A stretch of 46,586 nucleotides of DNA from a virus, in the IMG/VR virus record IMGVR_UViG_3300030090_002649, positions 1 through 46,586 of that record, one strand, 5' to 3'. The translations under genes were made by a program, and so were the position numbers. The notes under the pieces were generated by a model that was not told the DNA's origin, searched no databases, and saw only the letters and a program-made list of their open reading frames with translations. Of the stretch, positions 12,086-22,794 are shown in pieces. The first letter of the stretch is position 1; each line of letters opens with the position of its first letter.

Positions 12086-13026
12086 ATAAATGGGTTTGGA
12101 GATATTTTCGTTCTTCCTGGAAATCCTGTTATAGGTAACCTGCTAAATAAGCCTGACATACCAGTATATCCTGTCTCTTTTTCTGTTTGTAATATCAATC
12201 TAATTAAATCATCATGATATTTTTTTACTTCTTGTAAATTCTTAGGATTTACGGGACCAGTACCAAAATCCCCTAAATAAGTAGCAACAACATCGTCAGG
12301 TCTACCAGGTTTAGGCATTAATCTAGCGTCAAATGCTCCCTTTTGACCATGAACCATTCCTCTGTATTTGTAATCACCTCCTAAAGCTTTATCTGTAGCA
12401 AAAGTATTTCGATTAGGAGTAGTTCTTCTAGATATATCAAAAATTCTCATACCAGCGCTAGTATCATATACCCTGAATTTTGCTTTTTTATTATTTTTAG
12501 TATATTCAACCATATTATTAATTGCTGCTCTTCTTGCTTGCTCTCTAGGACCTTTAAATACAACTTGTTCAGGAACGTGTGATTTAGCGTCTTCAAAATC
12601 AATATCTATCATTGGAGTTTTTTTGAACCTTGCCCAATAAGATGGACTTGCTTTACTATATGCTGGATTATAAAAAATACCTTTTCTTAATGCTACATTT
12701 GCAGTAGGTTGTTTTATTTGTTCTGCAGACATATCATTTAATTGGCTCCATAAAATTTCTGAATCTTTTTTTGCAAAAGGGCCTGATTGGTCCATTAAAT
12801 CAAGGTTTCTTGTTTTGTTACGCCAGATATCAAATTTTCTAGTATCTTTAAATATAGCTATATTGGGATTAATATTTGTTATTCTAGCAGCTAAATAAGG
12901 AGCTTTATTTTTAGTTTTAGGATTAGCTAAAGATTTAATTAATTCTATTCCTAGGTTGCGAGTTTTAGGGTCTCGCATAGCAGCTTTCCCTGTAATTTTA
13001 AATAAATGTGTCATCCATTTTTGCAT
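12082..13026 (-). CDS. Last gene of virion operon, possible primase-like fold (314 aa)
   Basis: Not recognised with confidence. Residues 138-200 read TPMIDIDFED (D141, D143) followed by KFRVYDTSAGMRIF, and at 232-242 FDARLMPKPGR. This order (hDhD, a strand plus SxG(x)R turn, then a basic strand) is reminiscent of archaeo-eukaryotic primase folds, with Arg194 where the usual His would be, so it could be an inactive or distant relative. The N-terminal 100 residues are basic and helical. It begins at the base where the giant polymerase-like gene ends, so it is translated with it and may be its virion partner. Confidence 0.55.
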   Translation of the reverse strand: MQKWMTHLFKITGKAAMRDPKTRNLGIELIKSLANPKTKNKAPYLAARITNINPNIAIFKDTRKFDIWRNKTRNLDLMDQSGPFAKKDSEILWSQLNDMSAEQIKQPTANVALRKGIFYNPAYSKASPSYWARFKKTPMIDIDFEDAKSHVPEQVVFKGPREQARRAAINNMVEYTKNNKKAKFRVYDTSAGMRIFDISRRTTPNRNTFATDKALGGDYKYRGMVHGQKGAFDARLMPKPGRPDDVVATYLGDFGTGPVNPKNLQEVKKYHDDLIRLILQTEKETGYTGMSGLFSRLPITGFPGRTKISPNPFI

Positions 13027-16000
13027 TAAAAACCTACCTTAGGTTGATTATATCTAACACCTTCTTCAATCTTTTTCTTTCTTTCTGTAGAAAACTTTTG
13101 CAAATCTCTTAAGGGCATACCAGCCATTTTTTCTAATAATCTAGAAGGATTTTCTATCAAACCTTTACCTGGTTGAACTAAATCTCTAATTATTCTGCCA
13201 AATGGAAACATTGTATATACTTGATAATCACTAAATTTAGTGTAATCATCTTTTGCCCACTCCATTATACCTGCTATAGGAAATCTTGTAATAGGAGGGG
13301 TAATCATTTGCAATGGAGCAATAGCAGTAGGTAACACGCCAAAAAAAGCTCTTTCTCTATCTTTTTCATTTCCAAATAACCAATCAGCTGTATCTTGAAA
13401 CCAGCTTAAAGGCTGTGGCAATGCATTGTCAAACAAACTATACATAAACATATTACCTAAAGCCAATACCAATAAATCAATTGTCATAGTTCTTTGAAAT
13501 TTTTCATATGCTGAAGTACCAGGTTTAAAACCGTATCTAGCAGCTTCTCTTGTAATATCATTACGAAAACGTGTCGAATTCCACGCATATAATTGAAACC
13601 TAGACATAACCTTACCTAGAGCAGTTCTCGCAAACATAGGCCTTTGTGGAGCTTCATATAAGAATTGCGTAGCTTTTACACCTTTTTTACCCATCTCTAT
13701 TAAAAACGGATGTTCAGGGTCGGTTATAGCTCCTCCGAACCTTTCCCAAGCTCTTATATAATGTGCCATAAAAGCATCTCTTCTTAAAGTTCTTTCAGGT
13801 ATAGACATAAATTTAGAAGCTACAGACATCATTCTATCACTTAACTTATACTTTTTACCTAAAGATAATACTTCTTTTCTTTCTATAGGCTCTTTTGAAT
13901 TAATCTTCGAAGACAATTCTCCTATAAAACTTTCAATACTCTTTTTTGTATTAGCATCTTGACCCAAACCTAATTCGTGAATCATAAACTCTGGAACAAC
14001 ACCTTTTTTAACTACCCAATTTTCTACATCTTGCAAACTATTAAAATTAGGATTAATTCTTTTTAAATATTTTATATCTCTAGCTTTCATAAACGCACCA
14101 TGACCTGCTGATTGTATTGTATGCAAGCTACCACCAAATATATTAGTAACAGCAGATTTAGGATGCGCAAGTAAAGAAGCTAACTCAAACTTCGCCTCCA
14201 TATTTGACCAATGTCTAATATCATTAAACGTAAAATCTTTTAATTCTTTAGGCAAATCACTTTCTCTTATACCTAGTTTTTCTCTAACTTTATTAACTCT
14301 ATCTAATACTGTGCTATCTGCAAACCAAGCATATGGAGTTCCTTTCAGTTTCATATCAGGGTCGTCATACCATTTCTTAGGAATAACATCTGGTTGTCCC
14401 ATAGCACCTTGTACATAAAGTTTAAAATACCTTTCCCATTTACTAGCTAGCTTATTCCCAAATTTCTTTGTCATTCTTTCTTTAGCGTCATGAATAGTTT
14501 TTCTTGACATAATTTGATTCATTTGTTTAAAATAAGTAGAAGTAAGATTTCTAGCATATGCATTCATTACACTCATATCTTTAGACCATCCGCCTACATG
14601 ACCTTCTCTTTGCATCATAGAACCAAAACTAGTGTTCATATCTGTCCATTTTACAGTTTGAGCAACTTTTCCTTTCTTTTTAGCAATATCTTTTAAACCT
14701 TGATTGATTTCTAATATATCTACTTTGTCAAAATCCTGTATATCTTGAAACTCCCATTCTCCTGTAATAGTATTATGCCTCATTAACAAGCTTTGTATTC
14801 TAGATTTCTTTTGTTTTTCATTTAAATTAGGATTATTTCTTATAAAATCTAAAGTCCTTTTTATGTTTAATTCAGATGTCCTTTTATCAAAAAACATATG
14901 AGGCCAGTAATAAGAAAAATCAATAGGTTTTGTAGCTTTAATTTTCCAGTTTTTATATGTTGCTTTCTGTTCAGGAGTTTTAGCCAAATCATACATCATT
15001 GAACGCTGTATATGCCTCATTCCGTCAATACCTAAATTAATAGGAATATCATCTCCTCTTTCAAGAGACTTAGTCATATCTTGTACAAATAATTTCCAAT
15101 TCATTCTAGGCTGTGTTTTGCTTTCGTCAAAATATTTTCCAGTTTTATACCTATTTATTGATTTGCCATCACCAGACATTAGTGGAAAAAATGATTCAAA
15201 TCTTTCAGCAACTTTCTTTTTAATACCAGTTAAACTTTTTTCTTTATTCCCGTTTACAATTTCAAAACCAGTAGCTTGTATTCTTTTATTATTATCATTC
15301 AATAAAGTAAACTCTTTGTCTTTTAATTTAGGCCAATTAAACTCTTTTTCTGTCGCTGCTCTAGATTCATCATAATTAAGCCTGTAATGTTCTTTCATAT
15401 CAGATTCTAAATTACGTCTATTATCAATGCTTTGTTTCATCCCAAGTTCTGCTTGACTTACAGCTATTTGAAATAAACCGTTGCCTTCTTTAAGTTCTGA
15501 TATATTTATAAATTGATTTTCAATATCTTTTGCTAAAACTTCAGCTTTACCAATAGCCAAACTATTTGCTTCGTGTGCTTGGTTCATCAGCATTTCTAAG
15601 AAATAAGTAGGTCTTCTAACATAGCCTTCTTTAATTTTTCCACTTTTAGTCAAATACCATTGTTTTTGTTTCAACCATTTAATATCATAAGCCATTAGTT
15701 CTCTATTAGTAGTCGCTGGAAACATTCCATAATATCTTTTCATTATTTCTGGAGTAGGATTTTTTCTAAGATTTTGAAACCAAGTTCCAGATTCCACTTC
15801 TCTTAAAAAGTTTCTTACTTGAACAAAGTCTTGTTTAGTAAAAGCATTTAAATCTTTACCCATTCCCTCAGGGTCTACCGCAGCTGTAATCCCTCTCATT
15901 TGTTCATTTAAGTCTGGAATATTATTACCTAATTTATTATTATATCTTTTTAATATAGTAGCTATTTCAGTAATAACAGCTTTATCTTTTGCAGTAACTT

Positions 16001-19000
16001 CGCCTTTTTTAATCCCAGCATATCCTTCTCCTTTGTGAGCAGACATAACTAAATCATCAGCTAAATTTTGCTCATTTATCGGAGCTCTATCTAGCACATT
16101 TGATACTCCTAAAGTAGTAGCTTCAAACGTAGGTTTGTCTAATGGAGTCCAAATTTTATTAAAAACATTATTCATAGATTTTAAATGATTTTGTATAGCT
16201 ATGGGAGATATTTCTTCAGAATTAAATGCTAATCTACTTTGAGTAGTTCTTGCAGTTTCTTTTATTATTTTACTTACTAATTCTCTAAATACAGGACTTC
16301 CTTTTTTTGGAGGCAAAGCTTTTATTAATCTATTTACTTTATTCATATCACCTCTATCTAAAGTGCCTATAAATAAATGGTCAAACAATTCTCTTTGTGC
16401 ATCAGTTTTTAATCCATCTTTATATTGTCTTATTTTAGCATCTAATTGCTTTTGGTCCCAGACAGTAGACCTTTTATCTCCTTGTATATCTTGTAAGTTT
16501 TTCTTTATACCTAATAATGCATTTACAAATTCTATGTGTTCTTTATCTTTAGCAGTTCCAGCAATAGCATCATAGTCTAATTGCATTCTTTCTTTTCTAG
16601 ACAAATAGCTTCTAGCTTTAAACTTAGCTACCGCATTACTAATGCTTTTTAAATCTTGAATAGGCATTCTTTCTTTTTCAAGTATTCTTTTAACAGATTT
16701 TATTGTAGCCATAGTAGCAACATCATTAGATAAAAAGTCTTCTGCTTGTCTATTCATTTGCTCTAATATAGAAAGTCTTTCTTTGTAGCTATACAATCTA
16801 GCTAATCTAGCTTCTTTTCCACCATATCCTTCAAATTCTTTGCCCCAAACAGAATGTTTAACAACATTTAAAAACTCTTTTAAACTTGCAGGGTCGTCTC
16901 TTAATGCTAATTTTCTTCTAACAGCAGGGTCATGTAATTCGTGAACTAAATTTGCTTTTATATGGTCATTATAAGTAACTGTAAATGTACTTCTATTCAT
17001 AGCATCTTTAAGCCAATTGCCAAACTTTCCTTTTTTATCAGTAACTATATCGTTTATTTCTGTATATGTTTGTTCTATAGAGCCTCTATCAACTCTTCTA
17101 AATAAATTATCACTCCAATCTAATCCTTCTAAAGTATCAACTATTTTTGGTAATATAGTATTTATTTGTTTCTTGCTAAGCATTCCTATATCAGAAGCCA
17201 AATGATTTACTTCATCCATAGAATAGTTCCTGCCTTCACTCCAATTTCTTCCAAAATAAGCACTGTTCATATTTTTAAATGCACCTAACAAAGATGGAGG
17301 TATACTAAAATCACTTCTATCTCCATAATAATCTCCCATAGACCAATTTTTAGGCTCTTCTTTTAGTTTAATGTATTTTTTACTTTTAGGATTATATTTT
17401 TCAAACTTAACATTAAAATATGAATCATACATAGTCTTAAAAAAGTGACTATGTTCTCTTAATCCAGCCTCATCCATAGGGTCTGATGCAAAAGCTGTCT
17501 GAGCTCTTGCCATTTCTCTTTGATATGCTAAATCTTTTTTGCCAAATTTAGGAGTAACAGTTACTCTAAAAGTACCACCATTTTTCCCTCTTTTAAATAC
17601 AGTAAATACATCTTTTCTACCATCTGCTTCCATTAAAGCATTAAATGTAGACTTCATTACTTGAGATTGAGATACAGCTAATCCTAACATATCTCTACCT
17701 TTCACAGCTCCTTGAGAAGCCATCATTCTTGAAAAAGGAGAGTAATATAAAGCTTTACTTTCTTTTAATGGATTTCCTGCGCCTGAACCTATTGTTAATA
17801 CTTGTGCAAATGTTTGTCCTTTATAAGGGCCATGTTGTATAACTGCATTTTTATTATCTTCAACGTGTGTTTGAGTTTTATTATAGTATTCATTTTTATT
17901 TGCGTGTATTGCATCTAGCCAAGATTCTTTCATACCATAACCAGTTCCATCTTTATTCTTTCCACCAAAATAGACAAATGCTTCATCTCCATCAAGGTCA
18001 GCACCACCAAGTGCTCTCATAGTTTTAGAATTAAGCATTACTCCATGGCCTTTTCTCCCTGTAAAGCCTTTAAATTGCAGTTTATGCGCTCCAGATATAC
18101 TATCCATAGGAACACGCAAAACTAATGCATTCCAGTATTTTGCAAAGTCTGGATTATTTTGTTGTTTGTCCCATAATTCCCCAAGTTTTTTATATTTTCC
18201 ATTGTCTAATCTTATTTTAGTGTTTCTATAAGCATCATCTAAATAAAATATAGTATCGTTTGTATCTAATTCTTTAAAATCTTTTTGCATCCATTTGTCA
18301 TAAGGTCTCATTCTAGCTAATAAGGAATTTTCTATTTTAGGCCTAGTAACTGATTTGACAAAGTAATTATGTAGCACCGATGCTTTATAATCTCTTACAA
18401 ATTTATGCATAAAAGCAGGATATCCTGTTTGTCCAGCAGCATTTGCCTCTTCTCCTACTATAGCTGAATTTTTTAACAATCTATCTATAGGAGATACTGC
18501 TTCTGTAAATTGCCTTATTCTTTCAGCTCTTTGTTCTGCAGTTGTTTCTCCGTCTTGAAAAGACATTTCAATATCTTTCTCTACTATTCTTAACATTCTT
18601 TGCAATGCTAATTCTGCAAATCTTTCAGCCCCAGGAGTCTTTAAAGTTTTAATTAGTTTAGGCGTAGATAATTCTTCTAAATTTTCTACTAAAAAATCTA
18701 TTTTATCTTCAGATTTAGTTAATCTGTATTCTTCTAATACTTTATTGTAGGCTTCATTACCATCAAAGTTCTTTTTAATAGTCTCTTGGAATACATCTTC
18801 TATGACATACTTGTCCATTGGTGTGCTAGTAAATTGATGCAAATTTGTAAATAGCTGTTTAACCAGTATTTGTTTTTGCTCCATATGAGGGTCTTGTATA
18901 ACTGAAGTGCTATATTTAACACTTTCTGGGTTAAGTTCATATATTTTACCTCCAGTAAATTCTAAACCTCCTTGTTGAACTACGTTTAAAGGTTTAAAAC

Positions 19001-22000
19001 TATCTGTTTTTTTATCATAAGTGTATCCTTTAGCTGCTGCAAATTCAGCTCTAGACCTGTAAGGGTCAAAATTAGGTATATCAATTCTTTTTACATTCTT
19101 TTTAGCTGTAGGAGAGTATACCATATTATTTATAAAAACATCCCATTCTGCTTCTATTTGCTCTTCTGTTCTAAAAGTTCTTAATTGACCTTCTTTAATA
19201 TTATAGTCGCCAATTAATCTTTCACCAGTTTGTTTAGCTGCAGATTTGTATACAATCATATGCACACCCGCATCTTTCATTTGCTGAGTTGCTTCTGGTC
19301 CAACTGCATGCATCATATACTTGCCTAATAAAGCACCTTTATTAACTTCTCCTTTAGCAGTATATTCAGGTGTATTATCTATAATAAAGGACTTTTGTTG
19401 TCCAGAAGCTGGATGACCTGCGTCTTTATTAACAACGTCTATATAATCATCTCTTACTAATATAGCTCCATCTTGGTCTTCTCCTAATTGAGTACTTCTT
19501 GCTTTTAATACAGCTTTTTTTAAAGCATCTGGAAGTAGCGGGTCATTTACTAACATGTATTTTACATTGCCTCTAGGAGACAAATCATCTAATATAATTT
19601 TTCCATTTTCGTCTACAGCATTTTTAATAAAATCTTTACTACCACCATATCCATTTGTCATCCATATTTGGTGTCTTTTATTAAAGGCTACTGCGCTACC
19701 TATAAATCCATCGCCCATTATCTTATTTATGTTTTCAGGCGTAAATTTGTATCCATTTAAAGACAAATCATATCTCATGTTAGATACTACCATTCTTTCA
19801 AAATCTTTTGGTTTTACGCCATATTTGAGCTCCATAAGCTTTTTTTCATTATTTAAGTTAGCAAGAATGTTTTTATCTTTGGTGCCTCTTCTTATAGCAT
19901 TTATTAGCTGTCTGTATTGCAATTTAATGCCTGTAGCACTTTCACTTTTTAAAGCTGGATGTAATTTGGCAAATACTATTCTACCTTTATCTCCTTGTCC
20001 ACCAAAAGGATATAAATTGTCTGACTTATAAACTTTTCTTATGATATCGCCTATAAGATTATCTGCAGCTTTTTCAGCATCTTCTTCTGTATATCTTTTT
20101 TTTGTAGCAGGGTCTATTTCATTAAATTGTAAGTGCTTTGCTAATCTGTTTAAAGGAACGTCTATAGTAAAGTTTCGTTTACTTTTTCTAGCTACAGTAT
20201 CAAATATAACAATAGGGCTTTTACTGGCTCCTTTTTCAAGTTTTCCACCTTCATTTAAATAAACTTCTTCTAAAACTTTAGGAGATTCTACTTGTCTTAT
20301 TGACATACCTGTAGCAGTTGTAGGTCTGTTAGGGTCTGTGAATCCTGGAACTTCATTTGCTCCACCAGTAGTTTTAATTTTTATAACTTGTTTACCTAAA
20401 TTAACTTCTCTAATCCATTTTCTTAATTCTAATTTTCCTTTTTCAGATAATTCAAATTTCTTATTATTTGTGCTAAAAACTCTTTCCATAACTTTAACAG
20501 CTTGGTCAATATTTACATTTTTATCACCTTTTTTAGAATATTTTCTAACAATAGTATCTACTACCTTACCCATATCTAGCATACTATTTCTTTTACTTTG
20601 TCCAGTATTACCTTTGTCCCACAATTCTTTCAAATGATTATTAGAAAACATCTCTCCTTTTTTCATCAAAGTGTTGTTTTGAGGAAGAGAGCCTGTGTCA
20701 ATATCATTTATAATAACACCACTTGTCATATCAATATACTGTGTAGATTCTAATCCTTTATGTTTAAATTGTATATCTTTGTATATATCATCTATTTCTT
20801 TAGATAGCTCTTTTTCCTGTTGGGCAAGTTCTCTTGTTCTAACTTTTCCTAAACTAGCATCTTTTAAATCAGCTCTTACATCTTTTAAAAGGAGTTTCTT
20901 TTTATCTATCTGTCTATTTAATTCACCTATGTTTTCTAAAGTTCTTTGATGCATTAACTTAGTTTCTTCTTCGGTCAATCCTTTGTCTTTAGTAGGAGTT
21001 TTCTTTTTTCCAAAAGTTGCATCAGCTACAGCTATCATAGCTTTATGTTCAGGGGACCCTGCTCGTATTTTTCTACTTCCTATTACAGCAGGATTTCTTC
21101 TTAATTTAGGAGTGTAGTTTATAGCCTTAAATCTATTAACTTCAGGAGTCCATCTAAACCAACTTCTTTCTGGTGGGTGGTATACATAAACTTCTTGTAA
21201 CCCTTTGTCTAAAGCCATTTGAACAGCCCATCCAGTACCGCCTTTTACTGTTCTTTTATTTCCTTCTAATTCAGCAACAGCGTATACAGAATTAGCACCT
21301 TTTATTTGAAAATAGTTTCTAGCTATTAATTCATAAGCCCAATCACCATATTTACTTATTTCGCCTCTTCTTAAAGTTCTGTTAGCTTCTTCTAATGCTG
21401 GACCAGCTTCTAATAATTCTTTGCTACTAACTCCTCTGTCAACACCTTTTACATTACCTGTTTTTAAAGCTTCAAAAAACTCTGGTATTGTTTTTCTATG
21501 AGCAGTAGTTTCTGGCATCATATGTATAGTTGCAAAACCTTTTTTATCTAAAACAGTACTCCAAAGTCTATCAGCACCTTTAGCTCCTCCAGACAAAGCT
21601 ACTCCTAAAGTATCATCAGCTTTATATTTAGTTCTTTTTTGTATGCCTTTTCTAATAGCAGACAAAGCTTTATACCCATCTGTAGTCCAATTTTCTTTAG
21701 GTATTTGGTCTTTTATGCCGTGCAAGTCCATAAGAAGTTCTGCTTGAGCTAAGTTACTTTTTCTTGTACCGTGTTCTAGTTTTCCTAGTTCTAACATTTC
21801 TTTTCTTACAATTTCAGGAAACTCTTCAAATCTTTCCCAATCTTTTACTTGTCTTTCATTGTCAAGCTTAGGGTCTTTCCTCATAGCCTTCCTAAACTCT
21901 TTCATATTATTTACAGCTTGCATTTTAAACCAAGGCATTTCTTTAGAGCCAAAGTATGCCCCAGCCAAATACTCATATATTTGTTCGGGTGTTGTAGCTC

Positions 22001-22793
22001 CTCTGGCTGTAGTAGGAAGCCCCATAAATAATCCACCAGCCAAACCTTTTATAAATTTATCCCCAGCAGTAGTTCCAGGTATTACATTTCCTAATATTCT
22101 AAAAGCTCCCCCAGCACCTGCTCCACCTATAAAACTATGCATCATTTGGTCAACGCCATCCCACACAGAAGATACTGCACTAGCAGTTCCTAAATGAAAA
22201 GCTCCTTCCATTATATGTGCAGCTTTGTCTTTTAAAAAGAATTTAGAAGCATCATCTGCTGCTTTCCACCTAGAATTTCTAGCTCCTTCTAAAACAGGTT
22301 TGACAATATTTTTCTTTGCAAGTTTAGTTATTTTATCAGCAGCTAACATAGGAATAGACTTTAACTTAGTAAGTCCAAGAGCTGTACTGGCAAGTCGACT
22401 ACCACGTTCAGCAGCTTTCATTACGCCTAATGCTTTAAGTGGAGAGCTTAATATACCTGGAACAAATCCAGCCAAATGTCCTATATTTCTAGCTACTGCT
22501 TCATATTCGTTATCAGGTGGGTCTGCTATTCTTAATGTTGTAAAACCTTCTATAAAGCCACCACCAGCTTGTTGTAGTGCTTCTAATATAGAAAAGTCCC
22601 CTTCATAAAAAGGAACATTATGATACATAGCGTGATTTCTAAGTTCGTCTAATTGTTGTTCTTGGAATCTGTGTGGAGTTCTATCATAAGCTTTTATAAG
22701 CTCACGAGTTCTTTGGGCATCATAAGTAGGCTGCCATTGTTGTTGCTGTTGATTTATCTGTTGTTGAGGTATTTGCTGTTGTGGTATGGCCAC
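13026..22793 (-). CDS. Giant virion protein with two-barrel RNA polymerase signature and SLOG domain (3255 aa)
   Basis: GTG start with GGAGG upstream. In order: a Gln/Pro-rich start; Gly/Ala-rich hydrophobic stretches (130-270); a SLOG/DprA-like Rossmann domain (about 395-560) with SGGAKGAD (401-408) and GGTGWAV (518-524); a coiled coil (about 610-700). A first double-psi barrel candidate has GEDQDGAILV (1104-1113), NKGALLGK (K1152, K1158) and YKSAAK (K1183, K1187). The second barrel has R1560-V-P and ADLDGDE with D1599, D1601, D1603, the Mg-binding DxDGD of RNA polymerases. A bridge-helix-like segment lies at 1691-1713. The C-terminus includes a hydrophobic helix near 3100-3120. In crAss-like phages such giant polymerases are packaged and injected to transcribe early genes; I infer the same here. 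Confidence 0.75.
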   Translation of the reverse strand: MAIPQQQIPQQQINQQQQQWQPTYDAQRTRELIKAYDRTPHRFQEQQLDELRNHAMYHNVPFYEGDFSILEALQQAGGGFIEGFTTLRIADPPDNEYEAVARNIGHLAGFVPGILSSPLKALGVMKAAERGSRLASTALGLTKLKSIPMLAADKITKLAKKNIVKPVLEGARNSRWKAADDASKFFLKDKAAHIMEGAFHLGTASAVSSVWDGVDQMMHSFIGGAGAGGAFRILGNVIPGTTAGDKFIKGLAGGLFMGLPTTARGATTPEQIYEYLAGAYFGSKEMPWFKMQAVNNMKEFRKAMRKDPKLDNERQVKDWERFEEFPEIVRKEMLELGKLEHGTRKSNLAQAELLMDLHGIKDQIPKENWTTDGYKALSAIRKGIQKRTKYKADDTLGVALSGGAKGADRLWSTVLDKKGFATIHMMPETTAHRKTIPEFFEALKTGNVKGVDRGVSSKELLEAGPALEEANRTLRRGEISKYGDWAYELIARNYFQIKGANSVYAVAELEGNKRTVKGGTGWAVQMALDKGLQEVYVYHPPERSWFRWTPEVNRFKAINYTPKLRRNPAVIGSRKIRAGSPEHKAMIAVADATFGKKKTPTKDKGLTEEETKLMHQRTLENIGELNRQIDKKKLLLKDVRADLKDASLGKVRTRELAQQEKELSKEIDDIYKDIQFKHKGLESTQYIDMTSGVIINDIDTGSLPQNNTLMKKGEMFSNNHLKELWDKGNTGQSKRNSMLDMGKVVDTIVRKYSKKGDKNVNIDQAVKVMERVFSTNNKKFELSEKGKLELRKWIREVNLGKQVIKIKTTGGANEVPGFTDPNRPTTATGMSIRQVESPKVLEEVYLNEGGKLEKGASKSPIVIFDTVARKSKRNFTIDVPLNRLAKHLQFNEIDPATKKRYTEEDAEKAADNLIGDIIRKVYKSDNLYPFGGQGDKGRIVFAKLHPALKSESATGIKLQYRQLINAIRRGTKDKNILANLNNEKKLMELKYGVKPKDFERMVVSNMRYDLSLNGYKFTPENINKIMGDGFIGSAVAFNKRHQIWMTNGYGGSKDFIKNAVDENGKIILDDLSPRGNVKYMLVNDPLLPDALKKAVLKARSTQLGEDQDGAILVRDDYIDVVNKDAGHPASGQQKSFIIDNTPEYTAKGEVNKGALLGKYMMHAVGPEATQQMKDAGVHMIVYKSAAKQTGERLIGDYNIKEGQLRTFRTEEQIEAEWDVFINNMVYSPTAKKNVKRIDIPNFDPYRSRAEFAAAKGYTYDKKTDSFKPLNVVQQGGLEFTGGKIYELNPESVKYSTSVIQDPHMEQKQILVKQLFTNLHQFTSTPMDKYVIEDVFQETIKKNFDGNEAYNKVLEEYRLTKSEDKIDFLVENLEELSTPKLIKTLKTPGAERFAELALQRMLRIVEKDIEMSFQDGETTAEQRAERIRQFTEAVSPIDRLLKNSAIVGEEANAAGQTGYPAFMHKFVRDYKASVLHNYFVKSVTRPKIENSLLARMRPYDKWMQKDFKELDTNDTIFYLDDAYRNTKIRLDNGKYKKLGELWDKQQNNPDFAKYWNALVLRVPMDSISGAHKLQFKGFTGRKGHGVMLNSKTMRALGGADLDGDEAFVYFGGKNKDGTGYGMKESWLDAIHANKNEYYNKTQTHVEDNKNAVIQHGPYKGQTFAQVLTIGSGAGNPLKESKALYYSPFSRMMASQGAVKGRDMLGLAVSQSQVMKSTFNALMEADGRKDVFTVFKRGKNGGTFRVTVTPKFGKKDLAYQREMARAQTAFASDPMDEAGLREHSHFFKTMYDSYFNVKFEKYNPKSKKYIKLKEEPKNWSMGDYYGDRSDFSIPPSLLGAFKNMNSAYFGRNWSEGRNYSMDEVNHLASDIGMLSKKQINTILPKIVDTLEGLDWSDNLFRRVDRGSIEQTYTEINDIVTDKKGKFGNWLKDAMNRSTFTVTYNDHIKANLVHELHDPAVRRKLALRDDPASLKEFLNVVKHSVWGKEFEGYGGKEARLARLYSYKERLSILEQMNRQAEDFLSNDVATMATIKSVKRILEKERMPIQDLKSISNAVAKFKARSYLSRKERMQLDYDAIAGTAKDKEHIEFVNALLGIKKNLQDIQGDKRSTVWDQKQLDAKIRQYKDGLKTDAQRELFDHLFIGTLDRGDMNKVNRLIKALPPKKGSPVFRELVSKIIKETARTTQSRLAFNSEEISPIAIQNHLKSMNNVFNKIWTPLDKPTFEATTLGVSNVLDRAPINEQNLADDLVMSAHKGEGYAGIKKGEVTAKDKAVITEIATILKRYNNKLGNNIPDLNEQMRGITAAVDPEGMGKDLNAFTKQDFVQVRNFLREVESGTWFQNLRKNPTPEIMKRYYGMFPATTNRELMAYDIKWLKQKQWYLTKSGKIKEGYVRRPTYFLEMLMNQAHEANSLAIGKAEVLAKDIENQFINISELKEGNGLFQIAVSQAELGMKQSIDNRRNLESDMKEHYRLNYDESRAATEKEFNWPKLKDKEFTLLNDNNKRIQATGFEIVNGNKEKSLTGIKKKVAERFESFFPLMSGDGKSINRYKTGKYFDESKTQPRMNWKLFVQDMTKSLERGDDIPINLGIDGMRHIQRSMMYDLAKTPEQKATYKNWKIKATKPIDFSYYWPHMFFDKRTSELNIKRTLDFIRNNPNLNEKQKKSRIQSLLMRHNTITGEWEFQDIQDFDKVDILEINQGLKDIAKKKGKVAQTVKWTDMNTSFGSMMQREGHVGGWSKDMSVMNAYARNLTSTYFKQMNQIMSRKTIHDAKERMTKKFGNKLASKWERYFKLYVQGAMGQPDVIPKKWYDDPDMKLKGTPYAWFADSTVLDRVNKVREKLGIRESDLPKELKDFTFNDIRHWSNMEAKFELASLLAHPKSAVTNIFGGSLHTIQSAGHGAFMKARDIKYLKRINPNFNSLQDVENWVVKKGVVPEFMIHELGLGQDANTKKSIESFIGELSSKINSKEPIERKEVLSLGKKYKLSDRMMSVASKFMSIPERTLRRDAFMAHYIRAWERFGGAITDPEHPFLIEMGKKGVKATQFLYEAPQRPMFARTALGKVMSRFQLYAWNSTRFRNDITREAARYGFKPGTSAYEKFQRTMTIDLLVLALGNMFMYSLFDNALPQPLSWFQDTADWLFGNEKDRERAFFGVLPTAIAPLQMITPPITRFPIAGIMEWAKDDYTKFSDYQVYTMFPFGRIIRDLVQPGKGLIENPSRLLEKMAGMPLRDLQKFSTERKKKIEEGVRYNQPKVGF

Positions 22794-22794
22794 A

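Noticed and set aside
19470-19484. EDQDGA (residues 1105-1110) as the polymerase catalytic triad.
   Set aside because: The DxDGD set at 1599-1603 has the full surrounding pattern (RxP upstream, AD before, E after); EDQDG lies where the first barrel is expected and lacks a third Asp.
19555-20031. 158-residue plus-strand open frame inside the giant gene.
   Set aside because: It lies antisense to the giant polymerase-like gene, has low-complexity Ser/Leu/Phe composition and no ribosome site; it is a shadow of the real frame. The same applies to the other plus-strand frames between 14.5 and 22.9 kb.
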